DNA of 8,991 nt from the NCBI GenBank assembly GCA_029550985.1, contig JAKPGH010000122.1, positions 1-8,991 on the forward strand. The letters run 5' to 3'. Every line of letters starts with the position of its first letter. The first letter of the stretch is position 1. Shown here in pieces: positions 1 through 5,480 of this stretch. The notes below the pieces were generated by a model that was not told the origin of the DNA, ran no database searches, and saw only the letters and a list, made by a program, of their open reading frames with translations. This stretch comes from Bacillota bacterium. Its GTDB lineage: Bacteria; Bacillota; Clostridia; Oscillospirales; Ruminococcaceae. A program made the position numbers and the translations under genes.

Positions 1-213
1 ATCTTTGGAACCGCAGCCATGGTGGACGGCATGATTGACCGCTTTGAAGAAGAACTGGGCATGAAGGCCACCGTGGTGGCAACCGGCGGCCTTTCCGGAA
101 GGATTATCCCCTATTGCCGCCGCACCATTCACCACGACGAGCACCTGGTGTTGCGGGGACTGGGCATCATCTACGAAAAAAATAAAAAGCCGACCGCCCG
201 CGGCAACGGATAA
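1..213 (+). CDS. coaX: Type III pantothenate kinase CoaX, C-terminal fragment
   Basis: This is the last 70 codons of a gene that begins before the window; frame 1 is open from base 1 to TAA at 211-213. CoaX phosphorylates pantothenate, the first step of coenzyme A synthesis, in the cytoplasm. The visible part carries the family's C-terminal pattern: a GTAAMVDGMIDR helix, then VATGGLSGRII, then HHDEHLVLRGLGIIYEKN, which corresponds to the ATGGLA...D..L.L.GL..I ending of CoaX proteins. The fold is the ASKHA (acetate kinase/Hsp70/actin) superfamily. The ATP- and pantothenate-binding N-terminal motifs lie outside the window, so the activity cannot be checked here. The last residues (KKPTARGNG) are polar and probably disordered. 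A strong terminator follows 10 nt after the stop, so it is probably a separate transcription unit from the hyd genes. Confidence 0.88.
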   Translation: MFGTAAMVDGMIDRFEEELGMKATVVATGGLSGRIIPYCRRTIHHDEHLVLRGLGIIYEKNKKPTARGNG

Positions 214-222
214 CAACGACAA

Positions 223-257
223 CTGGCTGCCCCAAACGGGGCGGCCGGTTTTTGTAT
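223..257 (+). terminator. Intrinsic terminator after coaX
   Basis: The arm 223-233 pairs with 238-248 (11 bp, GC-rich, two G.U wobbles) around an AAAC loop. It is followed at once by TTTTT at 249-253 and more T-rich sequence. It separates coaX from the hyd promoter about 45 nt downstream. Confidence 0.9.
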
Positions 258-300
258 TTTCCGCAATTTGAAGATTTCCTTGAAAATGTTTGACAAGGGA

Positions 301-330
301 TTGACAAACTATAACCAAAGTGGTTATGAT
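301..330 (+). promoter_or_regulatory. Sigma-A promoter of the hyd maturation operon
   Basis: TTGACA at 301-306 (a perfect -35) and TATGAT at 325-330 (a near-consensus -10) are separated by 18 nt. Transcription should start near 337. A second TTGACAA sits 11 nt upstream at 290-296, making a direct repeat with 301-307; it is too far from the -10 to be an alternative -35. The nearest gene downstream starts at 503, so the transcript has a long leader. Confidence 0.8.
311..327 (+). promoter_or_regulatory. Palindromic operator candidate in the hyd promoter
   Basis: This is a perfect 7-bp inverted repeat, ATAACCA-aag-TGGTTAT. It fills the promoter spacer and overlaps the first three bases of the -10 box. 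A dimeric repressor bound here would block RNA polymerase. The sequence does not match the Rex, Fur, LexA or CcpA consensus as I know them, so the cognate regulator is unknown. Part of the symmetry could be coincidence with the -10 box, but 14 matching bases around a 3-nt centre is unlikely by chance. Confidence 0.5.
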
Positions 331-336
331 ACAGGT

Positions 337-475
337 AGGCTAAGCTGCGAGAAGGTATTCTTTCGGCAAAGCGTGGTTCTTTCATAGGCTCTGACACAAA
401 GATTCGTTCTGAGTGAAAGGCACAAGTATCTATATTGCTTATGGATTACTGCGCCTTTTTGGCGCTTTTTTTATT
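337..475 (+). promoter_or_regulatory. Structured leader RNA with switch-like alternative folds
   Basis: The leader can fold into consecutive hairpins. P1 is 344-347/364-367 plus 349-353/358-362 with loop GGTA. P2 is 373-375/421-423 plus 379-384/414-419, with a weaker inner helix 389-391/411-413. P3 is 425-434/440-450 with loop TTGCT and one bulged T. The terminator 451-465 follows. In a competing fold, 415-421 pairs with 453-459 and C423 with G451, extending P3 downward into one long hairpin, 415-459. That fold uses the 3' strand of P2 and destroys the terminator's 5' arm. This is the usual architecture of a transcriptional riboswitch or attenuator in which a stabilised P2 gives termination. 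TAGGCT occurs twice, at the predicted 5' end (336-341) and in the P2 internal loop (385-390). The folds were worked out by hand. I do not recognise a known riboswitch class; a stand-alone small RNA of about 140 nt is the main alternative. Confidence 0.6.
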
Positions 476-478
476 TTT
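451..478 (+). terminator. Intrinsic terminator inside the hyd leader
   Basis: GCGCC (451-455) pairs with GGCGC (461-465) around a TTTTT loop and is followed by seven T's (466-472) and then ATTTTT. It lies 25 nt before the first start codon of the operon and downstream of the promoter, so expression of hydEGF requires read-through. The short 5-bp stem suits conditional termination. Confidence 0.75.
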
Positions 479-502
479 ATCAACGTTGAGGAAGGAGATT
501 GT

Positions 503-760
503 ATGGAAACCAGAGTGGTTGTGGTCGGCATCATCGTCGAAAATCCCGATTCGGTGGAAGCTCTCAACAATATTTTACATACCTACGCCCCCTATATCAT
601 CGGCCGCATGGGAATTCCCTACCGGCAGCGAGGGGTTTCCATCATCAGTATTGCCATGGACGCACCTCAGGACGTCATCAATGCCCTGTCCGGCAAAATT
701 GGAAAACTGCCCGGCGTCAGCAGCAAGGTGGCCTATTCCAACGTAAGGAGTGCCGAATGA
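503..760 (+). CDS. TM1266-family iron-only hydrogenase system regulator
   Basis: This is an 85-residue cytoplasmic protein. It has a beta-alpha-beta start (TRVVVVGIIVENPDSVEALNN), a conserved middle (APYIIGRMGIPY) and a second beta-alpha unit (VSIISIAMDAPQDVINALSGKIGKLPGV). This is the pattern of the TM1266 family, an ACT-like/NikR-C-terminal-like fold found almost only beside hydE, hydF and hydG and annotated as a putative iron-only hydrogenase system regulator. It has no DNA-binding domain of its own, so it may bind a small molecule or partner protein; its biochemical role is not established to my knowledge. The ATG at 503 is chosen because GGAGG-type sequence at 489-498 is well spaced. The in-frame GTG at 413 would translate through the leader terminator and has no good ribosome binding site. 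Its stop overlaps the hydE start (ATGA, 757-760), implying coupled translation. Confidence 0.85.
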   Translation: METRVVVVGIIVENPDSVEALNNILHTYAPYIIGRMGIPYRQRGVSIISIAMDAPQDVINALSGKIGKLPGVSSKVAYSNVRSAE

Positions 761-1809
761 ATACCCAGGAGAAGATATTGATTGACCGCCTCGCCGCAGA
801 ACATACCCTCGAAGGACCCGAGCTGCTCGCCCTGCTGGAAAACCGCACCCCGGAAGGGGCGGAGTATCTGTTCGAGCAGGCTCGAAAAGTTCGCCACGCC
901 ATTTACGGCCACGACGTCTACCTGCGGGGGCTCATTGAATTTACCAACTACTGCAAAAACGACTGCTACTACTGCGGCATCCGGAACAGCAACCGCAAGG
1001 CGGAGCGCTACCGGCTGACCAAAGAGCAGATATTGGAGTGCTGCACCCAGGGGTATGAGCTGGGGTTCCGCACCTTTGTGCTCCAGGGCGGGGAAGACCC
1101 CTTCTTCACCGACCAGAAGATGGCGGACATTGTCAGCGCCATTAAGGAAGCGTACCCCGACTGCGCCGTCACCCTTTCCATCGGGGAGCGAAGCCGGGCA
1201 AGCTACCGCATCCTGCGGGAAGCCGGAGCCGACCGATACCTGCTGCGCCACGAAACCGCCAACGCCGACCATTACGCCAAACTCCATCCCCCTTCTTTGA
1301 GTCTGGAAAACCGCAAGAAATGCCTGTGGGATTTAAAGGAGCTGGGCTATCAGGTGGGTTGCGGCTTTATGGTGGGCTCCCCCTACCAGACCAACCGGCA
1401 TCTGGTGGACGACCTGCTGTTTATCCAGGAGCTTAAACCCCACATGGTGGGCATTGGCCCCTTTATCCCTCACAGCCAGACCCCCTTTGCCGCCCAGCCG
1501 GCGGGCACGCTGGAGCTGACCCTTTATCTGCTGGGCATCATCCGGCTGCTGTTGCCAAAGGTGCTGCTGCCCGCCACCACCGCCCTCGGCACCATCCACC
1601 CCACCGGGCGGGAGGCCGGCATTTTAGCCGGCGCCAATGTGGTGATGCCCAACTTGTCGCCGGTGTCCGTCCGCCGCAAATACATGCTGTACGACAACAA
1701 AATCTGCACCGGGGACGAGGCCGCCGAGTGCCGCTGCTGCCTGACCGGACGGATGAACCGCATCGGGTACAACCTGGTGGTTTCCCGGGGGGACTATCCA
1801 AATCAATGA
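757..1809 (+). CDS. hydE: [FeFe]-hydrogenase H-cluster radical SAM maturase HydE
   Basis: The 350-residue length is normal for HydE. The radical SAM CX3CX2C motif is visible as C66, C70 and C73 (YCKNDCYYC), binding the 4Fe-4S cluster that cleaves S-adenosylmethionine. The GGEDP motif follows in the SAM site (LQGGEDPFF). Near the C-terminus a CX7CX2C motif (C317, C325, C328) matches the second cluster site known from Thermotoga HydE, which is variable in the family and dispensable for activity. HydE acts on the Fe(CO)2CN-cysteine synthon released by HydG, on the way to the 2Fe subcluster. The start at 757 has TAAGGAG at 744-750 and overlaps the preceding stop by ATGA. An in-frame opening back to 499 overlaps the TM1266 gene in another frame and is not used. 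hydG follows after 75 nt. Confidence 0.95.
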   Translation: MNTQEKILIDRLAAEHTLEGPELLALLENRTPEGAEYLFEQARKVRHAIYGHDVYLRGLIEFTNYCKNDCYYCGIRNSNRKAERYRLTKEQILECCTQGYELGFRTFVLQGGEDPFFTDQKMADIVSAIKEAYPDCAVTLSIGERSRASYRILREAGADRYLLRHETANADHYAKLHPPSLSLENRKKCLWDLKELGYQVGCGFMVGSPYQTNRHLVDDLLFIQELKPHMVGIGPFIPHSQTPFAAQPAGTLELTLYLLGIIRLLLPKVLLPATTALGTIHPTGREAGILAGANVVMPNLSPVSVRRKYMLYDNKICTGDEAAECRCCLTGRMNRIGYNLVVSRGDYPNQ

Positions 1810-1813
1810 ACCA

Positions 1814-1832
1814 GGGGTTGCCATCCAGCCCC
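1814..1832 (+). other. Hairpin in the hydE-hydG gap
   Basis: GGGGTTG (1814-1820) pairs with CAGCCCC (1826-1832) around a CCATC loop: 7 bp with one G.U. No T-run follows, so it is not a standard terminator. It starts 4 nt after the hydE stop and may protect the upstream mRNA 3' end or set relative expression. The rest of the gap shows only the hydG ribosome binding site (AGAGG, 1872-1876). Confidence 0.45.
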
Positions 1833-1884
1833 ATAAATGACTGACGGGTAAGAGCCATTCTGCCCCGGAAGAGAGGAATTTGCT

Positions 1885-3303
1885 ATGTATGATCCAAAGT
1901 CCATGAAAGCGGAGGAGTTCATCTCCCACGAAGAAGTTTTGGAAACGCTGGCATACGCCCAAGCCAACAAACACAACGCCGCCCTCATCGATTCCATTCT
2001 GCAAAAGGCAAGGGAGCGCAAAGGGCTCAGCCACCGGGAGGCCGCCGTTCTGCTGGACTGCGACCTGGAGGACCGGAATCAGGAAATATACGCTTTGGCC
2101 CGGCAAATCAAGCAGGATTTTTACGGCAACCGCATTGTGATGTTCGCGCCCCTGTACCTTTCCAACTACTGCGTCAACGGCTGCGTCTACTGCCCCTATC
2201 ACAGTAAGAACAAGCACATTCCCCGGAAAAAGCTGACCCTGGAGGAAGTGGAGCGGGAGGTCATCGCCCTGCAGGACATGGGCCACAAGCGGCTGGCGAT
2301 TGAAGCGGGGGAGGACCCGGTCAACAACCCCATCGAGTACATACTGGACTGCATCCGCACCATCTACAGCGTCAAGCACAAAAACGGAGCCATACGCCGG
2401 GTCAACGTCAACATCGCCGCCACCACGGTGGAAAACTACCGCAAGCTCAAGGAAGCGGGCATCGGCACCTATGTGCTCTTTCAGGAAACCTATCACAAAG
2501 ACAGCTATGAAAAACTCCACCCCACCGGACCCAAGCACAACTACGCCTATCACACCGAGGCCATGGACCGGGCGATGGCAGGCGGCATCGACGACGTGGG
2601 CCTGGGGGTCTTGTTCGGCCTGGAATTGTACCGCTACGAATTTGCCGCTTTGCTGATGCACGCCGAGCACCTGGAGGCGGTTCACGGGGTGGGGCCCCAC
2701 ACCATCAGCGTTCCCCGTATCCGCCGGGCAGACGATATCGACCCCTCCGTGTTCGACAACGGCATTGACGACGACACCTTTGCCAAAATCGTGGCCTGCA
2801 TCCGCATTGCGGTGCCCTATACGGGGATGATTATCTCCACCCGGGAAAGCCCCGCCTGCCGGGAAAAGGTGCTGGGTTTGGGCGTTTCCCAAATCAGCGG
2901 AGGTTCCCGCACCAGCGTGGGAGGCTATGTGGAAGAGGAGCCGGAGGATGAAAAATCCGAGCAGTTCGAGGTCAGCGACCGTCGGACCCTGGACCAGGTG
3001 GTCCGCTGGCTGATGGAGCTTGGGCATATTCCCAGCTTCTGCACCGCCTGCTATCGGGAAGGGAGGACCGGCGACCGGTTTATGAGCCTGTGCAAGAGCG
3101 GGCAGATTCAAAACTGCTGCCATCCCAACGCTTTGATGACCTTGGAAGAATACCTCATCGACTACGCATCCCCCGAAACCCGGGACATCGGCCGAAAGCT
3201 GATTCAAAAGGAACTGGCCAACATCCCCAATCCCAAGGTCCGCAGCCTGGTGGAGCGCAATTTGGAGCTCATCCGGCAGGGCCAGCGGGATTTCCGCCTG
3301 TAG
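1885..3303 (+). CDS. hydG: [FeFe]-hydrogenase maturase HydG (radical SAM tyrosine lyase)
   Basis: The 472-residue length is standard. HydG cleaves tyrosine to p-cresol and dehydroglycine and turns the latter into CO and cyanide bound to iron. The N-terminal SAM cluster is bound by C96, C100 and C103 (NYCVNGCVYC, CX3CX2C). The C-terminal auxiliary cluster has its CX2CX22C motif at C386, C389 and C412; this cluster carries the dangler iron where the Fe(CO)2CN unit is built. Between them the TIM barrel shows the GEDP loop (EAGEDPVNNP) and the HGVGPHTISVPRIR segment typical of HydG/ThiH proteins. Presence of the C-terminal cysteines separates it from ThiH, which lacks this cluster. The ATG at 1885 follows GAGAGGAA at 1871-1878. 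The stop TAG overlaps the ribosome binding site of hydF. No sign of damage. Confidence 0.97.
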   Translation: MYDPKSMKAEEFISHEEVLETLAYAQANKHNAALIDSILQKARERKGLSHREAAVLLDCDLEDRNQEIYALARQIKQDFYGNRIVMFAPLYLSNYCVNGCVYCPYHSKNKHIPRKKLTLEEVEREVIALQDMGHKRLAIEAGEDPVNNPIEYILDCIRTIYSVKHKNGAIRRVNVNIAATTVENYRKLKEAGIGTYVLFQETYHKDSYEKLHPTGPKHNYAYHTEAMDRAMAGGIDDVGLGVLFGLELYRYEFAALLMHAEHLEAVHGVGPHTISVPRIRRADDIDPSVFDNGIDDDTFAKIVACIRIAVPYTGMIISTRESPACREKVLGLGVSQISGGSRTSVGGYVEEEPEDEKSEQFEVSDRRTLDQVVRWLMELGHIPSFCTACYREGRTGDRFMSLCKSGQIQNCCHPNALMTLEEYLIDYASPETRDIGRKLIQKELANIPNPKVRSLVERNLELIRQGQRDFRL

Positions 3304-3313
3304 GAGGTCATTT

Positions 3314-4507
3314 ATGGATTTGAATCAAACCCCAAGAGCCAACCGGATTCACATCGGCATTTTCGGCCGGCGCAACGCCGGAAAATCCAGCCTCATCAAC
3401 GCCATGACCGGACAGGATTTGGCGGTGGTTTCCCCGGTGAGGGGCACCACCACCGACCCGGTGTATAAGGCCATGGAACTGCTGCCCATGGGCCCTGTGG
3501 TGCTCATTGACACCCCCGGCATCGACGACGAGGGGGCTTTGGGAGAGCTGCGGGTTCAAAAAACCCAGCAGGTGCTGAACAAAACCGATGTGGCGGTGCT
3601 GGTGGTGGATGCTGTGGCCGGCAAGTCCCCGGAGGATGAGGAGCTGCTCCGCCAGTTTGAAAAGAGGGGAATTCCCCATATTGTGACCTACAACCAGTGC
3701 GACCGCCTGGCGGAACTGCCTCAGCCCGGCCCCAATGAGATTTACGTCAGCGCCACCCAGAACATTCGGATTTACGAGTTGAAAGAGAAAATTGCGGCCC
3801 TTTCCGTCACCGATACTCCAAACCGCCCCATTGTGAGGGATTTACTGGCTCCCTGCGATTTGGTGGTGCTGGTGACCCCCATCGACTCGGCGGCTCCCAA
3901 GGGGCGGCTGATTCTGCCCCAGCAGCAGACCATTCGGGATATTTTGGACGCCGACGCCGTCGCCGTCGTGACAAAGGAGTTTCAGCTGCGGGATGCGCTG
4001 GAGGGTTTGGGTAAACCGCCCCGGATGGTCATCACCGACAGCCAGGTTTTTGCCAAAGTGTCCGCCGAAGTGCTGCCCCACATTCCTTTGACCTCCTTCT
4101 CCATTTTGTTTGCCCGCCACAAGGGGGTATTGGAAACCGCCGTGGGGGGCGCCGCCGTGCTGGACACGCTGCAGGACGGCGACCGGGTGCTGATTGCGGA
4201 GGGCTGTACCCATCACCGCCAGTGCGATGATATCGGCACCGTCAAGCTACCCCGGTGGATTGGCAAACACACGGGAAAGCAGGTTCACTTTGACTTTGTT
4301 TCCGGCGGCGATTTCCCGCAGGATTTGCAGCCCTACCGCCTGGTGGTTCACTGCGGCGGCTGCATGCTGCGGGAGAGGGAAATTCTCTACCGCCGGGACA
4401 GCGCGGCGGAACAAAAGATTCCCATGACCAACTACGGCATCGCCATCGCCCACATGCAGGGGATTTTAAAGCGGTGCATCGCCGTTTTCCCCGAGTTTGC
4501 GGAATAA
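3314..4507 (+). CDS. hydF: [FeFe]-hydrogenase maturation GTPase/scaffold HydF
   Basis: The 397-residue length is normal. The N-terminal GTPase domain (about 10-165) has G1 GRRNAGKSS (18-26), G2 threonines at 45-47, G3 DTPG (66-69), a G4 motif NQCD (127-130) and G5 SA (146-147). A dimerisation domain (about 170-260) follows, then the cluster-binding domain with C298xH300 and H346-C347-x2-C350, the CxHx(45)HCxxC pattern of HydF. HydF carries the 2Fe subcluster precursor and hands it to apo-HydA; GTP hydrolysis tunes contacts with HydE and HydG. The start is fixed by AGGAGGT at 3302-3308, which overlaps the hydG stop. The G4 motif has Gln instead of the usual Lys (NKxD), which could weaken GTP binding. 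It is the last gene of the operon: a terminator follows 20 nt after the TAA. Confidence 0.97.
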   Translation: MDLNQTPRANRIHIGIFGRRNAGKSSLINAMTGQDLAVVSPVRGTTTDPVYKAMELLPMGPVVLIDTPGIDDEGALGELRVQKTQQVLNKTDVAVLVVDAVAGKSPEDEELLRQFEKRGIPHIVTYNQCDRLAELPQPGPNEIYVSATQNIRIYELKEKIAALSVTDTPNRPIVRDLLAPCDLVVLVTPIDSAAPKGRLILPQQQTIRDILDADAVAVVTKEFQLRDALEGLGKPPRMVITDSQVFAKVSAEVLPHIPLTSFSILFARHKGVLETAVGGAAVLDTLQDGDRVLIAEGCTHHRQCDDIGTVKLPRWIGKHTGKQVHFDFVSGGDFPQDLQPYRLVVHCGGCMLREREILYRRDSAAEQKIPMTNYGIAIAHMQGILKRCIAVFPEFAE

Positions 4508-4527
4508 CATATCACATATAAACAAAT

Positions 4528-4562
4528 ACAGCGGGCCAAACGGTCCGCTGTCATTATGTTAT
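4528..4562 (+). terminator. Intrinsic terminator of the hyd operon
   Basis: ACAGCGGGCC (4528-4537) pairs with GGTCCGCTGT (4542-4551) around AAAC: 10 bp including one G.U. On the - strand that wobble becomes a C.A mismatch, so the + direction is favoured. The tail (CATTATGTTAT) is only moderately T-rich. Confidence 0.7.
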
Positions 4563-4717
4563 CGGAAAAAAGGTGAATCGATGATGTATTCCGCCGCTGC
4601 TTCGGTTGCGTTTCTAGCCAAATCGACGCGAGCTCCTAGCCCATAACCTTGCTGCTCCGGAATTTCGTTCGGTTGTCTAGCTCCGATGGGATGTTGTTCA
4701 TGGGATAACGCAGGCAT
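4559..4717 (-). pseudogene. Possible remnant of a serine hydrolase (class C beta-lactamase-like) gene
   Basis: A 52-codon reading frame runs from ATG at 4717 to TAA at 4559 on the - strand. Its middle reads PEQQGYGLGARVDLARN, which resembles the GYGLGVRV segment near the C-terminal part of serine hydrolases related to class C beta-lactamases. The serine and tyrosine catalytic motifs are absent. There is no ribosome binding site before the ATG, and a stop codon lies just upstream in frame. If the resemblance is real it is a broken piece, not a gene. It overlaps the 5' edge of the integrase remnant on the other strand, so the two fragments may meet at a deletion junction around 4690-4710. The resemblance is from memory and short; the frame could be chance. 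Confidence 0.3.
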
Positions 4718-4869
4718 CGCTTTTATTTTCGCTAGGGTATTCCATCAAAGACATTGGGGGTTGGCTGGGACATAGCGACTATGCCACCACCGCCAATATT
4801 TACGCCCATTTGGACATTCGCCGCAAGATTGATATGGGGGATAAGCTTTCCAAGACCATAAGCCTTTAA
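4681..4869 (+). pseudogene. Tyrosine recombinase (phage-type integrase) C-terminal remnant
   Basis: Frame 1 is open from 4681 to TAA at 4867-4869, after an in-frame TAG at 4678. From 4714 it reads like the end of a clostridial integrase: ASLLFSLGYSIKDIGGWLGH, then SDYATTANIYAHLDIRRK. The GH of WLGHSD and the TTANIYAHLD box with the catalytic tyrosine (codon 4801-4803) are intact. The preceding R-H box (normally HxLRHxxAS) is not: HGITQAS replaces it, with two residues missing. The N-terminal and most of the catalytic domain are gone, and there is no start codon with a ribosome binding site. It points toward the 3' end of the tRNA-Ala gene, 120 nt away, which is the usual place for the integrase of a tRNA-targeting element. 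It reads as the scar of a lost prophage or integrative element. Confidence 0.8.
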
Positions 4870-4878
4870 GTTGGAATC

Positions 4879-4908
4879 GTTAGAACCAGTTAGAACTGGC
4901 GTTAGAAC
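4879..4908. repeat. Three GTTAGAAC direct repeats between the integrase remnant and tRNA-Ala
   Basis: The 8-mer GTTAGAAC occurs at 4879-4886, 4889-4896 and 4901-4908, spaced 10 and 12 nt start to start, roughly one helical turn. It begins 10 nt after the integrase remnant's stop. The position fits arm-type or core-flanking binding sites for a tyrosine recombinase, but that role is inference. No other copy was noticed in the window. Confidence 0.6.
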
Positions 4909-4942
4909 TTGCCAACCAGACCATCGAATCCAGCGTTGAGAC

Positions 4943-4983
4943 AAAAAGAAAAAACCACTTAAACGTTAAGTTTAAGCGGTTTT
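4943..4983 (-). terminator. Intrinsic terminator of the tRNA-Ala gene
   Basis: Read on the - strand, AAAACCGCTTAAAC (4983-4970) pairs with GTTTAAGTGGTTTT (4964-4951) around a 5-nt loop, 14 bp with one G.U. TTCTTTTTG follows down to 4942. On the + strand the wobble would be an A.C mismatch, supporting the - direction. It begins 6 nt after the tRNA 3' CCA. Confidence 0.88.
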
Positions 4984-4988
4984 CCATG

Positions 4989-5064
<76 letters not shown>

Positions 5065-5106
5065 ACATATTTTGCTGTTTTACTCGGTTCCCCCGAGCAC
5101 TTTGAA

Positions 5107-5135
5107 ATTATATAATAGAAAACCTCAAATGTCAA
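5107..5135 (-). promoter_or_regulatory. Consensus sigma-A promoter of tRNA-Ala
   Basis: On the - strand a perfect TTGACA (5135-5130) and a perfect TATAAT (5112-5107) are separated by exactly 17 nt. The predicted start near 5100 gives a 5' leader of about 35 nt before the mature tRNA. Such a strong promoter is expected for a stable RNA. Confidence 0.92.
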
Positions 5136-5413
5136 GAACCTTGGCCGCAATATTTTGATTTTTCCAAAATCCATAAAAAACTACAGATTCTAAGGCTTTT
5201 CTGCAATATTTTGCACCGAACTCATGCACTTTATATACACCGGAACATAAAAAGTTCCTTATGATAAGAAAATTATGGATTTTATGATTTGTTCACCATT
5301 CCGCCGAAATTTATGGTATAGTATTTTACGAAAACACTTTTTTCAGAACCAAATCCCCAAGATATGGCAAAATAATAAAAAAGACCCGGATTTTTTCACT
5401 TTTTTCCTCTTTA

Positions 5414-5480
5414 CATGTTGTAATATCATGTTTTTTTAGGTAAAATAGAAAAGAATCAGTTTGGCCAATCGTACAACATG
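5414..5480. repeat. 9-bp inverted repeat pair flanking the regulator promoter
   Basis: CATGTTGTA (5414-5422) and its exact reverse complement TACAACATG (5472-5480) are centred on the -10 region. The left copy overlaps the proposed -35 and is itself part of a small palindrome (TACA-tgt-TGTA, 5412-5422). The right copy lies in the early leader. Two sites flanking a promoter suit an autoregulating dimer, possibly the gene's own product. This is inference from geometry. Confidence 0.4.
5418..5446 (+). promoter_or_regulatory. Promoter candidate for the PucR-type regulator gene
   Basis: TTGTAA (5418-5423) and TAAAAT (5441-5446) are separated by 17 nt, with a T-run in the spacer. Transcription would begin near 5453, leaving a leader of about 70 nt. 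An alternative -35, TTTACA at 5410-5415, is too distant (25 nt). Confidence 0.45.

Noticed and set aside
413..502. N-terminal extension of the TM1266-family protein from GTG at 413
   Set aside because: It would translate through P3 and the terminator, has no ribosome binding site and is absent from the family; ATG at 503 has a strong site.
435..746. Frame starting MLMDYCAFLALFLFLSTL, looking like a hydrophobic leader peptide
   Set aside because: The hydrophobic stretch comes from the T-rich terminator tail and the rest overlaps the TM1266 gene in another frame without family features.
1624..3207. Long antisense open frame (527 codons) over hydE/hydG
   Set aside because: It lies opposite clearly conserved maturase genes, has no ribosome binding site, and its low-complexity V/G/H-rich translation is what GC-rich coding DNA gives in the opposite strand.
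4570..4647. Small + strand frame after AGGTGAATCGATG (about 21 codons)
   Set aside because: The AGG-like sequence before the ATG is weak, and the short frame lies in the decayed region opposite the possible hydrolase remnant with no recognisable content.
5380..5400. AAAAAA...TTTTTT hairpin as a terminator before the regulator gene
   Set aside because: The stem would be only A-T pairs around mismatched GACCCGGA and is too weak.
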